Shown here: positions 50,691 to 58,680 of the stretch, piece after piece
Numbering within the stretch: the first letter of the stretch is position 1
Layout: the number at the start of each line of letters is the position of its first letter
Assembly (NCBI GenBank): GCA_019637265.1
Contig: JAHBVY010000003.1
Location: 1-64,000, forward strand
Origin: Polyangiaceae bacterium
Lineage (GTDB): Bacteria > Myxococcota_A > Polyangia > Polyangiales > Polyangiaceae
Length of the DNA: 64,000 bases
Direction: 5' to 3'
Made by a program: the position numbers and the translations under genes
Notes under the pieces: model-generated
What the model was told of the DNA's origin: nothing
Seen by the model: only the letters and a program-made list of their open reading frames with translations
Databases searched by the model: none

Positions 50691-53618
50691 GTGAAGCTTC
50701 GTCCCCACTACTGGCGGCTGACCGCCGCCGTGTCCGTTGGCTTGCTCTGTGCGCTGGCGGTGAGTTGCTCTGACGATGACGGTGATGGGGATCCAGGCTC
50801 GGGTGGCGCGGGTGGCGTGGCGGGCACTGCGGGCACCGCGGGCACGAGTGGCACCGGTGGGGTGCCGGTGCCGCAGCCTGGTGAGCAGTGCTTCGATCCC
50901 GATCCATCGCAGATCCGGCTCCGCGCGAATCCGCCGAGCCTCGTGCTCGCGCCGGGGCAGGTGCGCGATCTCGAGGTGGTGGTCGATCCGGATGTCTGCG
51001 ACGTCCGCGCCGTTCGCTTCGAGACCGGGGACGCCGAGGTCGCGGCGGCGCCCAGCGATCAGCGCATCGACTTGGTCACCCCCTCCGCCAAGGTGCGGGT
51101 GACCGGCGGCGCGCTGGGTACCACCGAGCTGAAGGCGCTTTTCCCGCGTGGAGATGACACCTACGCGGAGCTCGCGATCCCGGTGCACGTGTTGGACTCG
51201 GCGGTCCCCGGCTGCGCGGGGAGCGGCGCGGGGCGAGTCGACGACGGCGTCGTGATCTCGGGCACGGGCGGCCTCGAGCGGGCGTCGGTCGGTTACCAGC
51301 AGGGCGCCACCACCCCGAACCACAACAGCTACATCTGGTCGGTGTCGCCCTTCGACGCCACGCTCTCCTGCGCGTCGGACCAGGTGCCGAGCGGCTTCAC
51401 CAAGCTGGGCCCCGCGGTCAGCTTCGGCCCGGCGGATCTCAAGCTCCCTCGTGAGATCCCGTTTACCGTGCCGGCCAACCCCGCCGCCGTGCCGGAGGGC
51501 GCGCGCATGCGCCACGTCACGGTCTCCTACACCGGGCCCAACGCGCGAACGCCGCGCGTAGTGCCGGTGGGCGACCTCCGGTTCGTCAGGGACGGTGATG
51601 GTTACAAGCTCAGCTTCATCGCGCCCTGGCTGGGGACGTATCAAGCCGTGGTTCGCTCTGGCGACTTCACGCCCAAGAAGCGCCGCATCACTCACCGCGC
51701 CATCGTCGGGGTGAGCATGGGTGGCGGCGGCACCTCGATGGTGGGCCTGCGTAACCACCAGTTGTTCGACGTGCTGGCGCCGCTCGGCGGCCCGGTGGAG
51801 TGGACCTGGCTGCTCGGCCACATCCGGCGCAACCACGTCGGCGGCTTCGCTCCGAACGATGGGACGACGGCGCCGCCGTGGGATCCGACGCTCCCCACGC
51901 CTCAGCTCCCTTACGAGCACAGCTCTTCGTTCAACCGCTGGTGGTACGAGTACCCGCGCGCTGGCAACGGCGGTCGTTTCCCCAGGGAAGAGTACGTGCA
52001 GATCTTCCGCGACCTGGCGCTGATGTTCGGCAACCCCGGCGGCTACAACCCCACCCCCGGCGCTGAGAACCTGCCGGCGGGCGTGCCGCTCGATCACCCG
52101 AGCGTGGTGGGCGACCGCGCCAATCGCGAGTGCGCCGTGTGGGTCGACCCCATCTCGCAGCACCCGGACGAGGCGCGCCAGCGAGATCTCGCGCGGAGCT
52201 GCCCCTCGGAGCGCTGCGCGAATACGCTCAGGCTGACGAACTACTACGACGCGGACTTCAACCCGCTCGGCACCTTCCCCGTCATCAGCTTCTGTGACGG
52301 TTCGGAGCAAGATCCCGCGCTCTCGCCCTACGCGAACACCTGGAGCCCCATCGGGAACGATCGGCCGATGGAGCTCGCCTTGGCGGTCGACTACAACGAC
52401 AACGGGGTGCGCGACGAGAACGAGCCCGTCATCTTCCAGGGCTACGAGCGCTTCCGTGACGTGGGGGCGGATGGCCTCGCGAGCGTGGACGAGCCTGGCT
52501 ACGAGCCCGGGGTGAACGAGGACCCCGCTGGGGACGACTGGCACCCGCAGTTCAACCCCGGCGGCACGGAGGGCAACTTCCGCTACGACGAGGGGGAGCC
52601 CTTCGACGACTTCGGCCTCGACGGCGTGCAAGGCACCGCCAGCAGCCCTTACGACTTCGGCGAGGGCAACGGGCGCTTCGACTACGCCCCGGGGTACCGC
52701 ACCTTCCTCGAGCGCGACTCGCGCACCGTGATCGCCCAGCACCCCATGGCGACCCAGGCCCAGCCGCTCGACGCCGCGGCGCTCGCGCGCCTCGATCTAT
52801 GGACCGACGGCGGCACCCGGGACCTCTTCAACTTCGCGGTCTCCGCTCAGGCGCTGATGGGCGAGTGGCAGCAGCGCGGCCGCATCGTCCAGTACTTCAC
52901 GAGCTACGATAAGCTCCCAGGGCAGGTTCTCGGTAACGAGTCGGAGTTCGTCGCGGGGCGCCTCGCTTGGGAGGACATCCCGGGCGGCGTGATGATGCGC
53001 TACGGCGCCATCGACCCGACCCCGCAGGACATGGAGACGGGCTCCGGGCAGCACGTGGGCCCGGCGGATCAGGTGGTGCGGCGACTCCAGTCCGCCCTCT
53101 ACTACATCGGCTCACGTTGGCCCGACGCCCCGCGCGGCCTCAGCGAGGCGAGCCAGGTGGATCCGGTGCCAGGCGCGGAGCTGTGTGAGGTCCGCGGCGG
53201 CTGCGACTTCAACTTCACCGACTCACGCGGCCGCACCGGCCCCGTGAGCGTGAATTTTCCACCGGGATATTCCAACGCCAAGGCGCAGTACAAGCGCTAC
53301 CCCGTCATCTACATGCTGCACGGCTACGGCCAGACGCCTGAGGACCTCAAGGCCGCCATCGTGTTCCTCAGCAACTGGATGAACAGCCCCATCGACTCCA
53401 CCGGCACCCGCCTGCCTCAGGCGCTGCTGGTCTACGTCGACGGTCGCTGTCGCCCGGGTGAGGCCGGCGACGAGACGGAGTGCATCCGCGGCACCTTCTT
53501 CACCGACAGCGTGCGCGAGAAGGGCCCCAAGATGGAGAGCTGGTGGATGGAGCTGGTGGAGGAGATCGATCGCCGCTACCGCACCATGCCCCCCACCGAG
53601 ATCGACTGGGTGGAGTGA
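50691..53618 (+). CDS. Esterase-D-like lipoprotein with permuted-looking hydrolase halves
   Basis: 975 residues from GTG 50691, with GGAGG six bases before it and a lipobox VGLLCALAVSCSD. After a Gly/Thr linker comes a beta-rich region (to about 300). Then AIVGVSMGGGGTSM with the nucleophile-elbow Ser342, and WTDGGTRDLF with Asp705, elements of the second half of esterase-D/FrmB-type alpha/beta hydrolases. Between them are Asp-rich loops like calcium sites (DYNDNGVRDENEP). The first-half elements, YPVIYMLHGYGQ with His877 and LLVYVDGRC, appear only at the C-terminus, and the protein ends at IDRRYRTMPPTEIDWVE where the nucleophile strand would normally follow. Either a circular permutation or two incomplete copies. 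Confidence 0.6.
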   Translation: MKLRPHYWRLTAAVSVGLLCALAVSCSDDDGDGDPGSGGAGGVAGTAGTAGTSGTGGVPVPQPGEQCFDPDPSQIRLRANPPSLVLAPGQVRDLEVVVDPDVCDVRAVRFETGDAEVAAAPSDQRIDLVTPSAKVRVTGGALGTTELKALFPRGDDTYAELAIPVHVLDSAVPGCAGSGAGRVDDGVVISGTGGLERASVGYQQGATTPNHNSYIWSVSPFDATLSCASDQVPSGFTKLGPAVSFGPADLKLPREIPFTVPANPAAVPEGARMRHVTVSYTGPNARTPRVVPVGDLRFVRDGDGYKLSFIAPWLGTYQAVVRSGDFTPKKRRITHRAIVGVSMGGGGTSMVGLRNHQLFDVLAPLGGPVEWTWLLGHIRRNHVGGFAPNDGTTAPPWDPTLPTPQLPYEHSSSFNRWWYEYPRAGNGGRFPREEYVQIFRDLALMFGNPGGYNPTPGAENLPAGVPLDHPSVVGDRANRECAVWVDPISQHPDEARQRDLARSCPSERCANTLRLTNYYDADFNPLGTFPVISFCDGSEQDPALSPYANTWSPIGNDRPMELALAVDYNDNGVRDENEPVIFQGYERFRDVGADGLASVDEPGYEPGVNEDPAGDDWHPQFNPGGTEGNFRYDEGEPFDDFGLDGVQGTASSPYDFGEGNGRFDYAPGYRTFLERDSRTVIAQHPMATQAQPLDAAALARLDLWTDGGTRDLFNFAVSAQALMGEWQQRGRIVQYFTSYDKLPGQVLGNESEFVAGRLAWEDIPGGVMMRYGAIDPTPQDMETGSGQHVGPADQVVRRLQSALYYIGSRWPDAPRGLSEASQVDPVPGAELCEVRGGCDFNFTDSRGRTGPVSVNFPPGYSNAKAQYKRYPVIYMLHGYGQTPEDLKAAIVFLSNWMNSPIDSTGTRLPQALLVYVDGRCRPGEAGDETECIRGTFFTDSVREKGPKMESWWMELVEEIDRRYRTMPPTEIDWVE

Positions 53619-53630
53619 GCCGACCGCATG

Positions 53631-53691
53631 AGGGCACCCCGCTCCCGAAGCGCCGCCCCGCGCGGTCCTTCGGGCGTACCAGGGGTGCCCT
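53631..53691. terminator. Long hairpin after the esterase-like gene
   Basis: AGGGCACCCC (53631-53640) pairs exactly with GGGGTGCCCT (53682-53691), and inside it CCCGAAG (53644-53650) pairs with CTTCGGG (53668-53674). It starts 12 bases after the stop codon. No T run on the plus strand; perhaps a factor-dependent terminator or RNA stabiliser. Confidence 0.6.
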
Positions 53692-53814
53692 GACGGTGAG
53701 CTAGGCTGACTGCAGCGCGGTCAGCTAGACCAACCGCAGTGGCGAGTGTACGGCGAGCCAGGCTGACCGCCTCTCGTTCGGCGCCGGGTCAGCGAAGTAG
53801 TCAGCTACTTAGAT

Positions 53815-53842
53815 TGGATCGGGGGGTTTGCCTGCACCGCGC
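53815..53842 (+). repeat. Dispersed G-rich repeat, variant copy
   Basis: GGATCGGGGGGTTTGCCTGC followed by ACCGCG; the core is changed to TTTGCCTGCACCGCG. Between two convergent genes. Confidence 0.65.
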
Positions 53843-53855
53843 CGTCAGGCGAAGC

Positions 53856-54689
53856 TCAAGTCGCTAGCTTCCGCCGCAGCTCGGCGCCGAGCTCTTCAGC
53901 GCGCCCGGTCGCGGCCTCCACCGCGTCGATCAGGGTGCGCCGCAGGCCGCCGCTCTCCAGCGTGTGGAGCCCGGCGATGGCGGTGCCCCCGGGGCTCGTC
54001 ACCATGTCCTTGAGCCGCCCCGGGTGCTCCCCGGTGTCGAGCAAGAGCTTGGCCGAGCCGTACACCGTCTGCGCGGCGAGCAAGAGCGCCGTCTCGCGGT
54101 GGAGCCCCACCTTCACGCCGCCGTCGGCGAGCGCCTCGATCATCAGCATGACGTAGGCAGGGCCGCTGCCGGAGAGCCCCGTCACCGCGTCGATCAAGGA
54201 CTCATCGAGCACCACGGTGCGCCCGACGGCGTCGAAGAGCCGCGTGGTCGCGGCGATGTCCTCCTCCGTGGCGTGGCTACCGGGCGCGATGGCCGTCGCC
54301 CCCGCGAGGGCGATGGCGGCGGTGTTCGGCATCGTGCGCACCACGCGGGCCCCCTCCGGCAGGCGGTGCTCGAAGGCGCTCACCGGCACCCCGGCCGCGA
54401 TGCTCACCGCGAGCGTTTCCTTTTGGAAATGAGGCGCCGTCTCCAGCAGCACGCGGTCGATCACCTGCGGCTTCACCGAGTAGACGAGGATGGTGGCCCA
54501 GCTCACGAGCGCTGGGTTGTCCTTGGTGGTGACGATGCCGTGCTGCGCGTGGATGCGATCCAAGCGCTCTTGGCTCACGTCGCTCACCCGCACCTGCTCG
54601 GGGGTGACGGTGCTCGAAGCCAAGATGCCGCGCACCAGCGCGCTCGCCATGTTGCCCGCCCCCAAGAAACCGATTCGATGCTCGTTCAC
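53856..54689 (-). CDS. proC: Pyrroline-5-carboxylate reductase
   Basis: 277 residues, usual length. The N-terminal Rossmann motif is IGFLGAGNMASAL (residues 6-18), followed by VKPQVIDRVL and the C-terminal dimer domain with the P5CR signature DAVTGLSGSGPAYVMLMIEALADGGVK and VTSPGGTAIAGLHTLE. It makes proline from P5C with NAD(P)H in the cytosol. The start lies 12 bases downstream of the dnaJ stop on the same strand, so both are probably cotranscribed. Confidence 0.97.
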   Translation of the reverse strand: MNEHRIGFLGAGNMASALVRGILASSTVTPEQVRVSDVSQERLDRIHAQHGIVTTKDNPALVSWATILVYSVKPQVIDRVLLETAPHFQKETLAVSIAAGVPVSAFEHRLPEGARVVRTMPNTAAIALAGATAIAPGSHATEEDIAATTRLFDAVGRTVVLDESLIDAVTGLSGSGPAYVMLMIEALADGGVKVGLHRETALLLAAQTVYGSAKLLLDTGEHPGRLKDMVTSPGGTAIAGLHTLESGGLRRTLIDAVEAATGRAEELGAELRRKLAT

Positions 54690-54701
54690 GTCAGGTTACC
54701 T

Positions 54702-55790
54702 TTAGAATAAGCCGCGCAGCTTCTCCATGAAGCTCTTCTGCTGCGGCATCGCGGACTCCCCCAGCTCCTCCGAGAGCTCGAGCAACAGCGCCTTCGCGCG
54801 CGGGGTGAGGAGCTTGGGGATCTCCACGTACACCTCCACCAGCTGATCGCCGCGACCCAGCGCGCGCCGCGGCACCCCTTGGCCGCGGAGCCGCAGCACC
54901 GTGCCCGAGGCGGTCTCGGGCGGCACTCGGACGCGCGCCTTGCCCGCCAAGGTGGGCACCTCCACCTCTCCACCGAGCGTCGCCTGAACGAAGCTGATGG
55001 GCACGCGGCAGCGGATGTCGCCGCCCTCACGCTCGAACAGCGGGTGCTTGGTGACCTGGATCGCGATCTCGAGGTCGCCGTAGTCGGCGCCGGGGCGCGG
55101 CCGGTTGCCGCCGCCGCGCTCCACCTGGCTGCCGCCGTCTTCCACACCGGGTGGGAAGCTGACGGTCAGGGTGCGTGTCTGCTGCGTGAGGCCGCGGCCC
55201 TGGCAGCTCGCGCAGGGGCGCTCCGGCACCTGACCGCTGCCGTGGCAGCTGGGGCAGGGTTTGTCGATGGGCAGCGGCAGCACGCCCTGCGCCATGCGGA
55301 TTTTCCCGCGCCCACCGCAGTTCTTGCAGTCCGTCTTGGAGGTGCCGACCTCGGCGCCGCTACCGTGGCAGGTCTTGCAGTGGTCGAGGCGCGCGTAGCA
55401 GAACTCCCGGGTGGCGCCGAGGGCCGCCTCCTCGAAGCTCAGCGAGGCCCGCTGCATCAGGCGCTGCTTGCCCGTTTGCTTCAGCCCGAACGCGCCCAGG
55501 ATCTCCCCGAGCATGCCGTCGATTTGGCTGAGGTCGATGTACTCCGAGAAGCCGCGCTCACCGCCGCCGCGCTCGAAGGCGGCCGCCCCGAAGCGATCGT
55601 AGGTCTTGCGGTGCTTGGGATCCGCGAGGATTTGGTAGGCGCGGTTCAGCTCCGCGAAGCGCGCTTGAGCCGTGGGGTCGTTCGGGTTGCGATCTGGGTG
55701 GTGCTTGACCGCCGCGCGGCGGAAGGCCGCCTTGATCTGCTCGGGGGTGGCGTCGCGTCGCACGCCAAGCAAATCGTAGGGGTCCCGCAC
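54702..55790 (-). CDS. dnaJ: Chaperone protein DnaJ
   Basis: 362 residues from GTG 55790, which gives MRDPYDLLGVRRDATPEQIK; a longer frame to 55883 passes through the G-rich repeat and is rejected. The J domain has HPD at 31-33. Four C-x-x-C-x-G-x-G motifs at 138-145, 155-162, 179-186 and 193-200 form the zinc-finger domain. The usual Gly/Phe linker is short (AFERGGGERGFSEY) and followed by an unusual helical stretch. C-terminal substrate-binding domains are present. Co-chaperone of DnaK, which is not adjacent. Followed by proC on the same strand. Confidence 0.95.
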   Translation of the reverse strand: MRDPYDLLGVRRDATPEQIKAAFRRAAVKHHPDRNPNDPTAQARFAELNRAYQILADPKHRKTYDRFGAAAFERGGGERGFSEYIDLSQIDGMLGEILGAFGLKQTGKQRLMQRASLSFEEAALGATREFCYARLDHCKTCHGSGAEVGTSKTDCKNCGGRGKIRMAQGVLPLPIDKPCPSCHGSGQVPERPCASCQGRGLTQQTRTLTVSFPPGVEDGGSQVERGGGNRPRPGADYGDLEIAIQVTKHPLFEREGGDIRCRVPISFVQATLGGEVEVPTLAGKARVRVPPETASGTVLRLRGQGVPRRALGRGDQLVEVYVEIPKLLTPRAKALLLELSEELGESAMPQQKSFMEKLRGLF

Positions 55791-55853
55791 GCGGCATCCA
55801 TACCTCGGTGGGCGATGGGGTGCGAGCCTGGCGCGAAGACGCCCAACGTGCGG

Positions 55854-55918
55854 CCAAACCCCCAAAAAACCAGGAGGCAACATCGGATTGGGGTTTGGGG
55901 GATTGGGTTGGACGGGCA
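55854..55918. repeat. Inverted pair of dispersed G-rich repeats
   Basis: Left arm CCAAACCCCCAAAAAACC (55854-55871); right arm GGATTGGGGTTTGGGGG then ATTGGGTTGGACGGGCAG (55885-55918). Only 13 bases separate the arms. The right arm has four G runs within 22 bases, a possible quadruplex. Confidence 0.8.
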
Positions 55919-55940
55919 GTCACCCCAGCGCGCCGCACGT

Positions 55941-56063
55941 CTGCGCCCCCCCAAGCTGAGGCGCGCGGTCGCTGTGTGGGACGCCCTCACGGGTCACCGC
56001 GCCCGCTGCACCTGCGCCCCCCCAGCTGAGGCGCGCGGTCGCTGTGTGGGGCGCCCTCACGGG
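55941..56063. repeat. Tandem duplication, about 52 bp twice
   Basis: CTGCGCCCCCCCAAGCTGAG onward (55941-55993) is repeated with few changes at 56012-56063; shared tail GCGCGCGGTCGCTGTGTGGG and CGCCCTCACGGG. An 18-base spacer separates the copies. Confidence 0.85.
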
Positions 56064-56103
56064 CGTTGCCTTGTCCCAGTTCGAGAACTAGCCTCGCTAG
56101 TGA

Positions 56104-56520
56104 ATGTCGAGCCCCGAGGAGGAGGATGACGCCGATGAGCGGCGCCTGGCGCGGCGTGCTCCCATCGAGCTGAAGGTGGAGTACAAGCGGCTCAACACCT
56201 TCTTCGCGGACTACACCAAGAACATCTCGCGCGGCGGCACCTTCATCGCGACCGAGCGGCCGCTCCAGGTGGGGACCGAGTTCGTGTTCGCGTTGGGGGT
56301 GCCGAAGTTGCCGGAGCCACTCCGGCTGACGGGGCGCGTGATCTGGGTGGTGCTGCCTGAGGAAGCCACCCAGGCCAGCCCCGCGGGGATGGGGATCGAG
56401 TTTCAGTACAGCGGGGAAGAGGAGCGACGGACGAAGGAGGCCGTCGTCGAGAAGCTGCTGAAGGATCAGCTCGGTGAGCACCTCGCCGCGAGGCTCCTCG
56501 GGCGCCGCCCCAAGGCGTGA
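56104..56520 (+). CDS. PilZ-domain protein (myxobacterial TIGR02266-like)
   Basis: 138 residues. RRLARRAPIELKVEY supplies the R-x3-R part and NISRGGTFIAT the (D/N)-x-S-x-x-G part of the c-di-GMP-binding PilZ domain, followed by the beta barrel (FVFALGVPKLPEPLRLTGRVIWV, AGMGIEFQY). A basic helical tail of about 35 residues ends the protein. This length and layout match single-domain PilZ proteins expanded in myxobacteria, linked to motility control. ATG 56104 directly follows a stop codon. Nucleotide binding is inferred. Confidence 0.88.
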   Translation: MSSPEEEDDADERRLARRAPIELKVEYKRLNTFFADYTKNISRGGTFIATERPLQVGTEFVFALGVPKLPEPLRLTGRVIWVVLPEEATQASPAGMGIEFQYSGEEERRTKEAVVEKLLKDQLGEHLAARLLGRRPKA

Positions 56521-56621
56521 AGGCGAAGCCGCCGGCGCGCGAAGGAGCCGCGGCGAGGAGTGAGGGCGCGGGCTGTCCTGGGTGGCTGGTGACCGACTCT
56601 TCTGCGGCCTAGGATAGCGGG

Positions 56622-58667
56622 GTGAAGAAGACCACGAGGGCGGCGCTCGTGCGCGTGCGCGCGCTGCTGGAGCCGAGGAGGCTGGACGGAGAAGCCATCG
56701 CTCAGGCGCTAGAGGGCCAGGGCGCGCCGCTCACCCTGTTGGTCGCGATCGCCTACGCGCGGCGCGGTGAGCTACAAGCCGCGAAGCGCTACGTTCGGGC
56801 GGCGCTCGAGTCCCCGGTCGCCACCACGGCCGAGGACTCCCTAGTGCGCTTGGTCGCCGGGTTAGTTAGCTTCGTTACCGAAGAGCATCGGCTCAGCCTG
56901 GAGCTGCTGCGGAGCGCCGCCGAGCTCGCGCCGAGCTCGCGAGGCAGGCTCCTCTACCTGGCGCAGGAGCGCGCGAGCTTCCTAGGGTGGGATGACGACC
57001 AGCTGGAGATCCTCCAGCTGGCCACGGAGCATGGGGTAGCGACCCCGCGCGCGCACCTGTTGGCGGCCCAGGTCCACGCGCGGCGGCGGCAGTGGGCAGC
57101 GGCGCTCGAGCGGGTCGATCAGGCGCTCGTCAGTTATCCTAACTTCGCCTCACCCTTGATGGAGCGCGCGCGGCTCTGCCTCGAGCTGGGGGATGGAGAC
57201 GCTTGCCTCGCGAGCCTCGACCAGGCGCTGACCACGGAGGGGCGCGCCTACGCGTTCCAGATGGAGGCCGCGGGGCTCACGCGCCGGCTGGGGCGCCTCG
57301 ACCGCGCTCAGCATCACCTGCTTCGCGCCCAGGAGGTAGAGGGGACGAGCCTCGCGCCGCGAGTCGCGCTGGCTGAGCTCAGCGCGCTCCGCGGCGAGTT
57401 GGAGCAAGCCGCGGCGCAGGCTCGCGAGTGCCTCGCCTCGGACCCGAGCTGCGCTGACGCTCAGCGCGTGCTGGACGCCCTCAATGATTCTCGTGGAGAC
57501 ATTGAGCGGCTGCGCGCGCGCCTCATCGGGGCGGCGCCGCGCGAACCGAGCGGCGCGCTCGCTCCGCGCGGCTCGGGTGGGCAGCGCGCGAAGAGCGCCC
57601 TGAGCGGCGCGCCGGCTGCCCCCTGGGACGCCGCCCAGGAGCTCGAACGGGCGCACAGCCTACTCGGCGTGGGGATGGGTTGGGACGTGCTCCGGACGTC
57701 TCGTGGGGAGGGCTCGTGGGGCGTCAGCGCGCCGCGCGAGGCGCCACGCAGGTCGCTGAGCGAGGCGGAGATCGCGGCGTTCGTTCGTGATGGGTACGTG
57801 CGGGTGAGCGGCTGCTTCGATGAGGCGTTCGCCCGCGTCGTGCGGGCCGAGGTGGAGGCCCGCGTGCAGCAGAGCCCCGCGCGTTGGGTGAAGCACGCCG
57901 AGCGCGGTGCCCCGGCCCGCTTCACCAGCGAGGACCCGAGCACCTGGACGATGCCCATCATGATCATCGACGGGGCGCGGACATTCAGCTTACCTGATCG
58001 ATTCCCGAGGGCGTGGGGAGCCATCTGTGAGCTCTTGGGTGGGCCGGAGCGCGTGGCGTCACGGCAGATCACCGACTACATGAACCTCAACCTCTGCGCC
58101 GGGCGCGAGGACGGCTTCAAGCCGCCCACGCTCGCCTCGTCCGCGTGGCACGTGGACGACCCGAGCAGCCTGAGCGACCTTCGGGGGATCGTGAACGGGC
58201 TGGTCTTGATCGTGCTGTTCGATCGGGTCGCGGCTGGCGCAGGCGGCACGCTGGTGCTCCCCGGATCCGTGGCGGACGTCGTTCATTTCCTTGTGGAATC
58301 AGAGCCAGGCCGGGACCTGACCCAGCCCGAGGTGCGCCAGGAGCTGGCCGCGCGGTCGAGTCAGGTGGTGGAGCTCACGGGGGAGGTGGGCGACTTCTTC
58401 CTGCTCCACCCGCTGCTCTTGCACTCCGCTGCGCCGAACCCCTCGGGGCGCATTCGCTGGATGGCTAACCCCACGCTCTACCTGAAACAGCCGCTCAGAG
58501 CTCGACCGGCGACGGGGTACGAGCCGTCGCCAGTCGAGCTGGCGGTGTGGCGCGCGTTGGAGCCCCCAGGCGGCGCGCTCTCGCGCGCCGATCAGGTCCA
58601 CTCGAACGGGAGGAGCCAGCCCCTGTCCTTCATCGAGGCGGCGGCGGTGACCCGTTCGTCGTGCTAG
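56622..58667 (+). CDS. TPR protein fused to a PhyH-type Fe(II)/2-oxoglutarate dioxygenase
   Basis: 681 residues. Residues 1-300 are TPR helices (IAYARRGELQAAKRYVRAALES; VHARRRQWAAALERVDQAL). A linker of about 70 residues follows. From ~375 the jelly roll begins (LSEAEIAAFVRDGYVRVSGCF), with His510-x-Asp512 in AWHVDDPSS and distal His601 in LLLHSAAPNPSGRIRW, whose Arg can bind 2-oxoglutarate. All three metal ligands are present, so it should be active. The TPR half suggests docking to a protein substrate. Its TPR region is clearly paralogous to the partial protein at 62847. Substrate unknown. Confidence 0.85.
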   Translation: MKKTTRAALVRVRALLEPRRLDGEAIAQALEGQGAPLTLLVAIAYARRGELQAAKRYVRAALESPVATTAEDSLVRLVAGLVSFVTEEHRLSLELLRSAAELAPSSRGRLLYLAQERASFLGWDDDQLEILQLATEHGVATPRAHLLAAQVHARRRQWAAALERVDQALVSYPNFASPLMERARLCLELGDGDACLASLDQALTTEGRAYAFQMEAAGLTRRLGRLDRAQHHLLRAQEVEGTSLAPRVALAELSALRGELEQAAAQARECLASDPSCADAQRVLDALNDSRGDIERLRARLIGAAPREPSGALAPRGSGGQRAKSALSGAPAAPWDAAQELERAHSLLGVGMGWDVLRTSRGEGSWGVSAPREAPRRSLSEAEIAAFVRDGYVRVSGCFDEAFARVVRAEVEARVQQSPARWVKHAERGAPARFTSEDPSTWTMPIMIIDGARTFSLPDRFPRAWGAICELLGGPERVASRQITDYMNLNLCAGREDGFKPPTLASSAWHVDDPSSLSDLRGIVNGLVLIVLFDRVAAGAGGTLVLPGSVADVVHFLVESEPGRDLTQPEVRQELAARSSQVVELTGEVGDFFLLHPLLLHSAAPNPSGRIRWMANPTLYLKQPLRARPATGYEPSPVELAVWRALEPPGGALSRADQVHSNGRSQPLSFIEAAAVTRSSC

Positions 58668-58680
58668 CTGACGTCTCGGC

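Larger units (their letters stand above)
55791..56103. other. Divergent intergenic region between dnaJ and the PilZ gene (313 bp)
   Basis: Holds an inverted pair of G-rich repeats (55854-55918) and then a tandem duplication of about 52 bases (55941-56063). Promoters for both flanking genes must lie here or inside these repeats. No open frame with support. Confidence 0.65.

Noticed and set aside
50649-52742. Long minus-strand open frame opposite the esterase-like gene
   Set aside because: Product is Arg/Ala/Val/His-rich shadow sequence typical of GC-rich antisense frames; the plus strand has a lipobox, ribosome site and hydrolase motifs.
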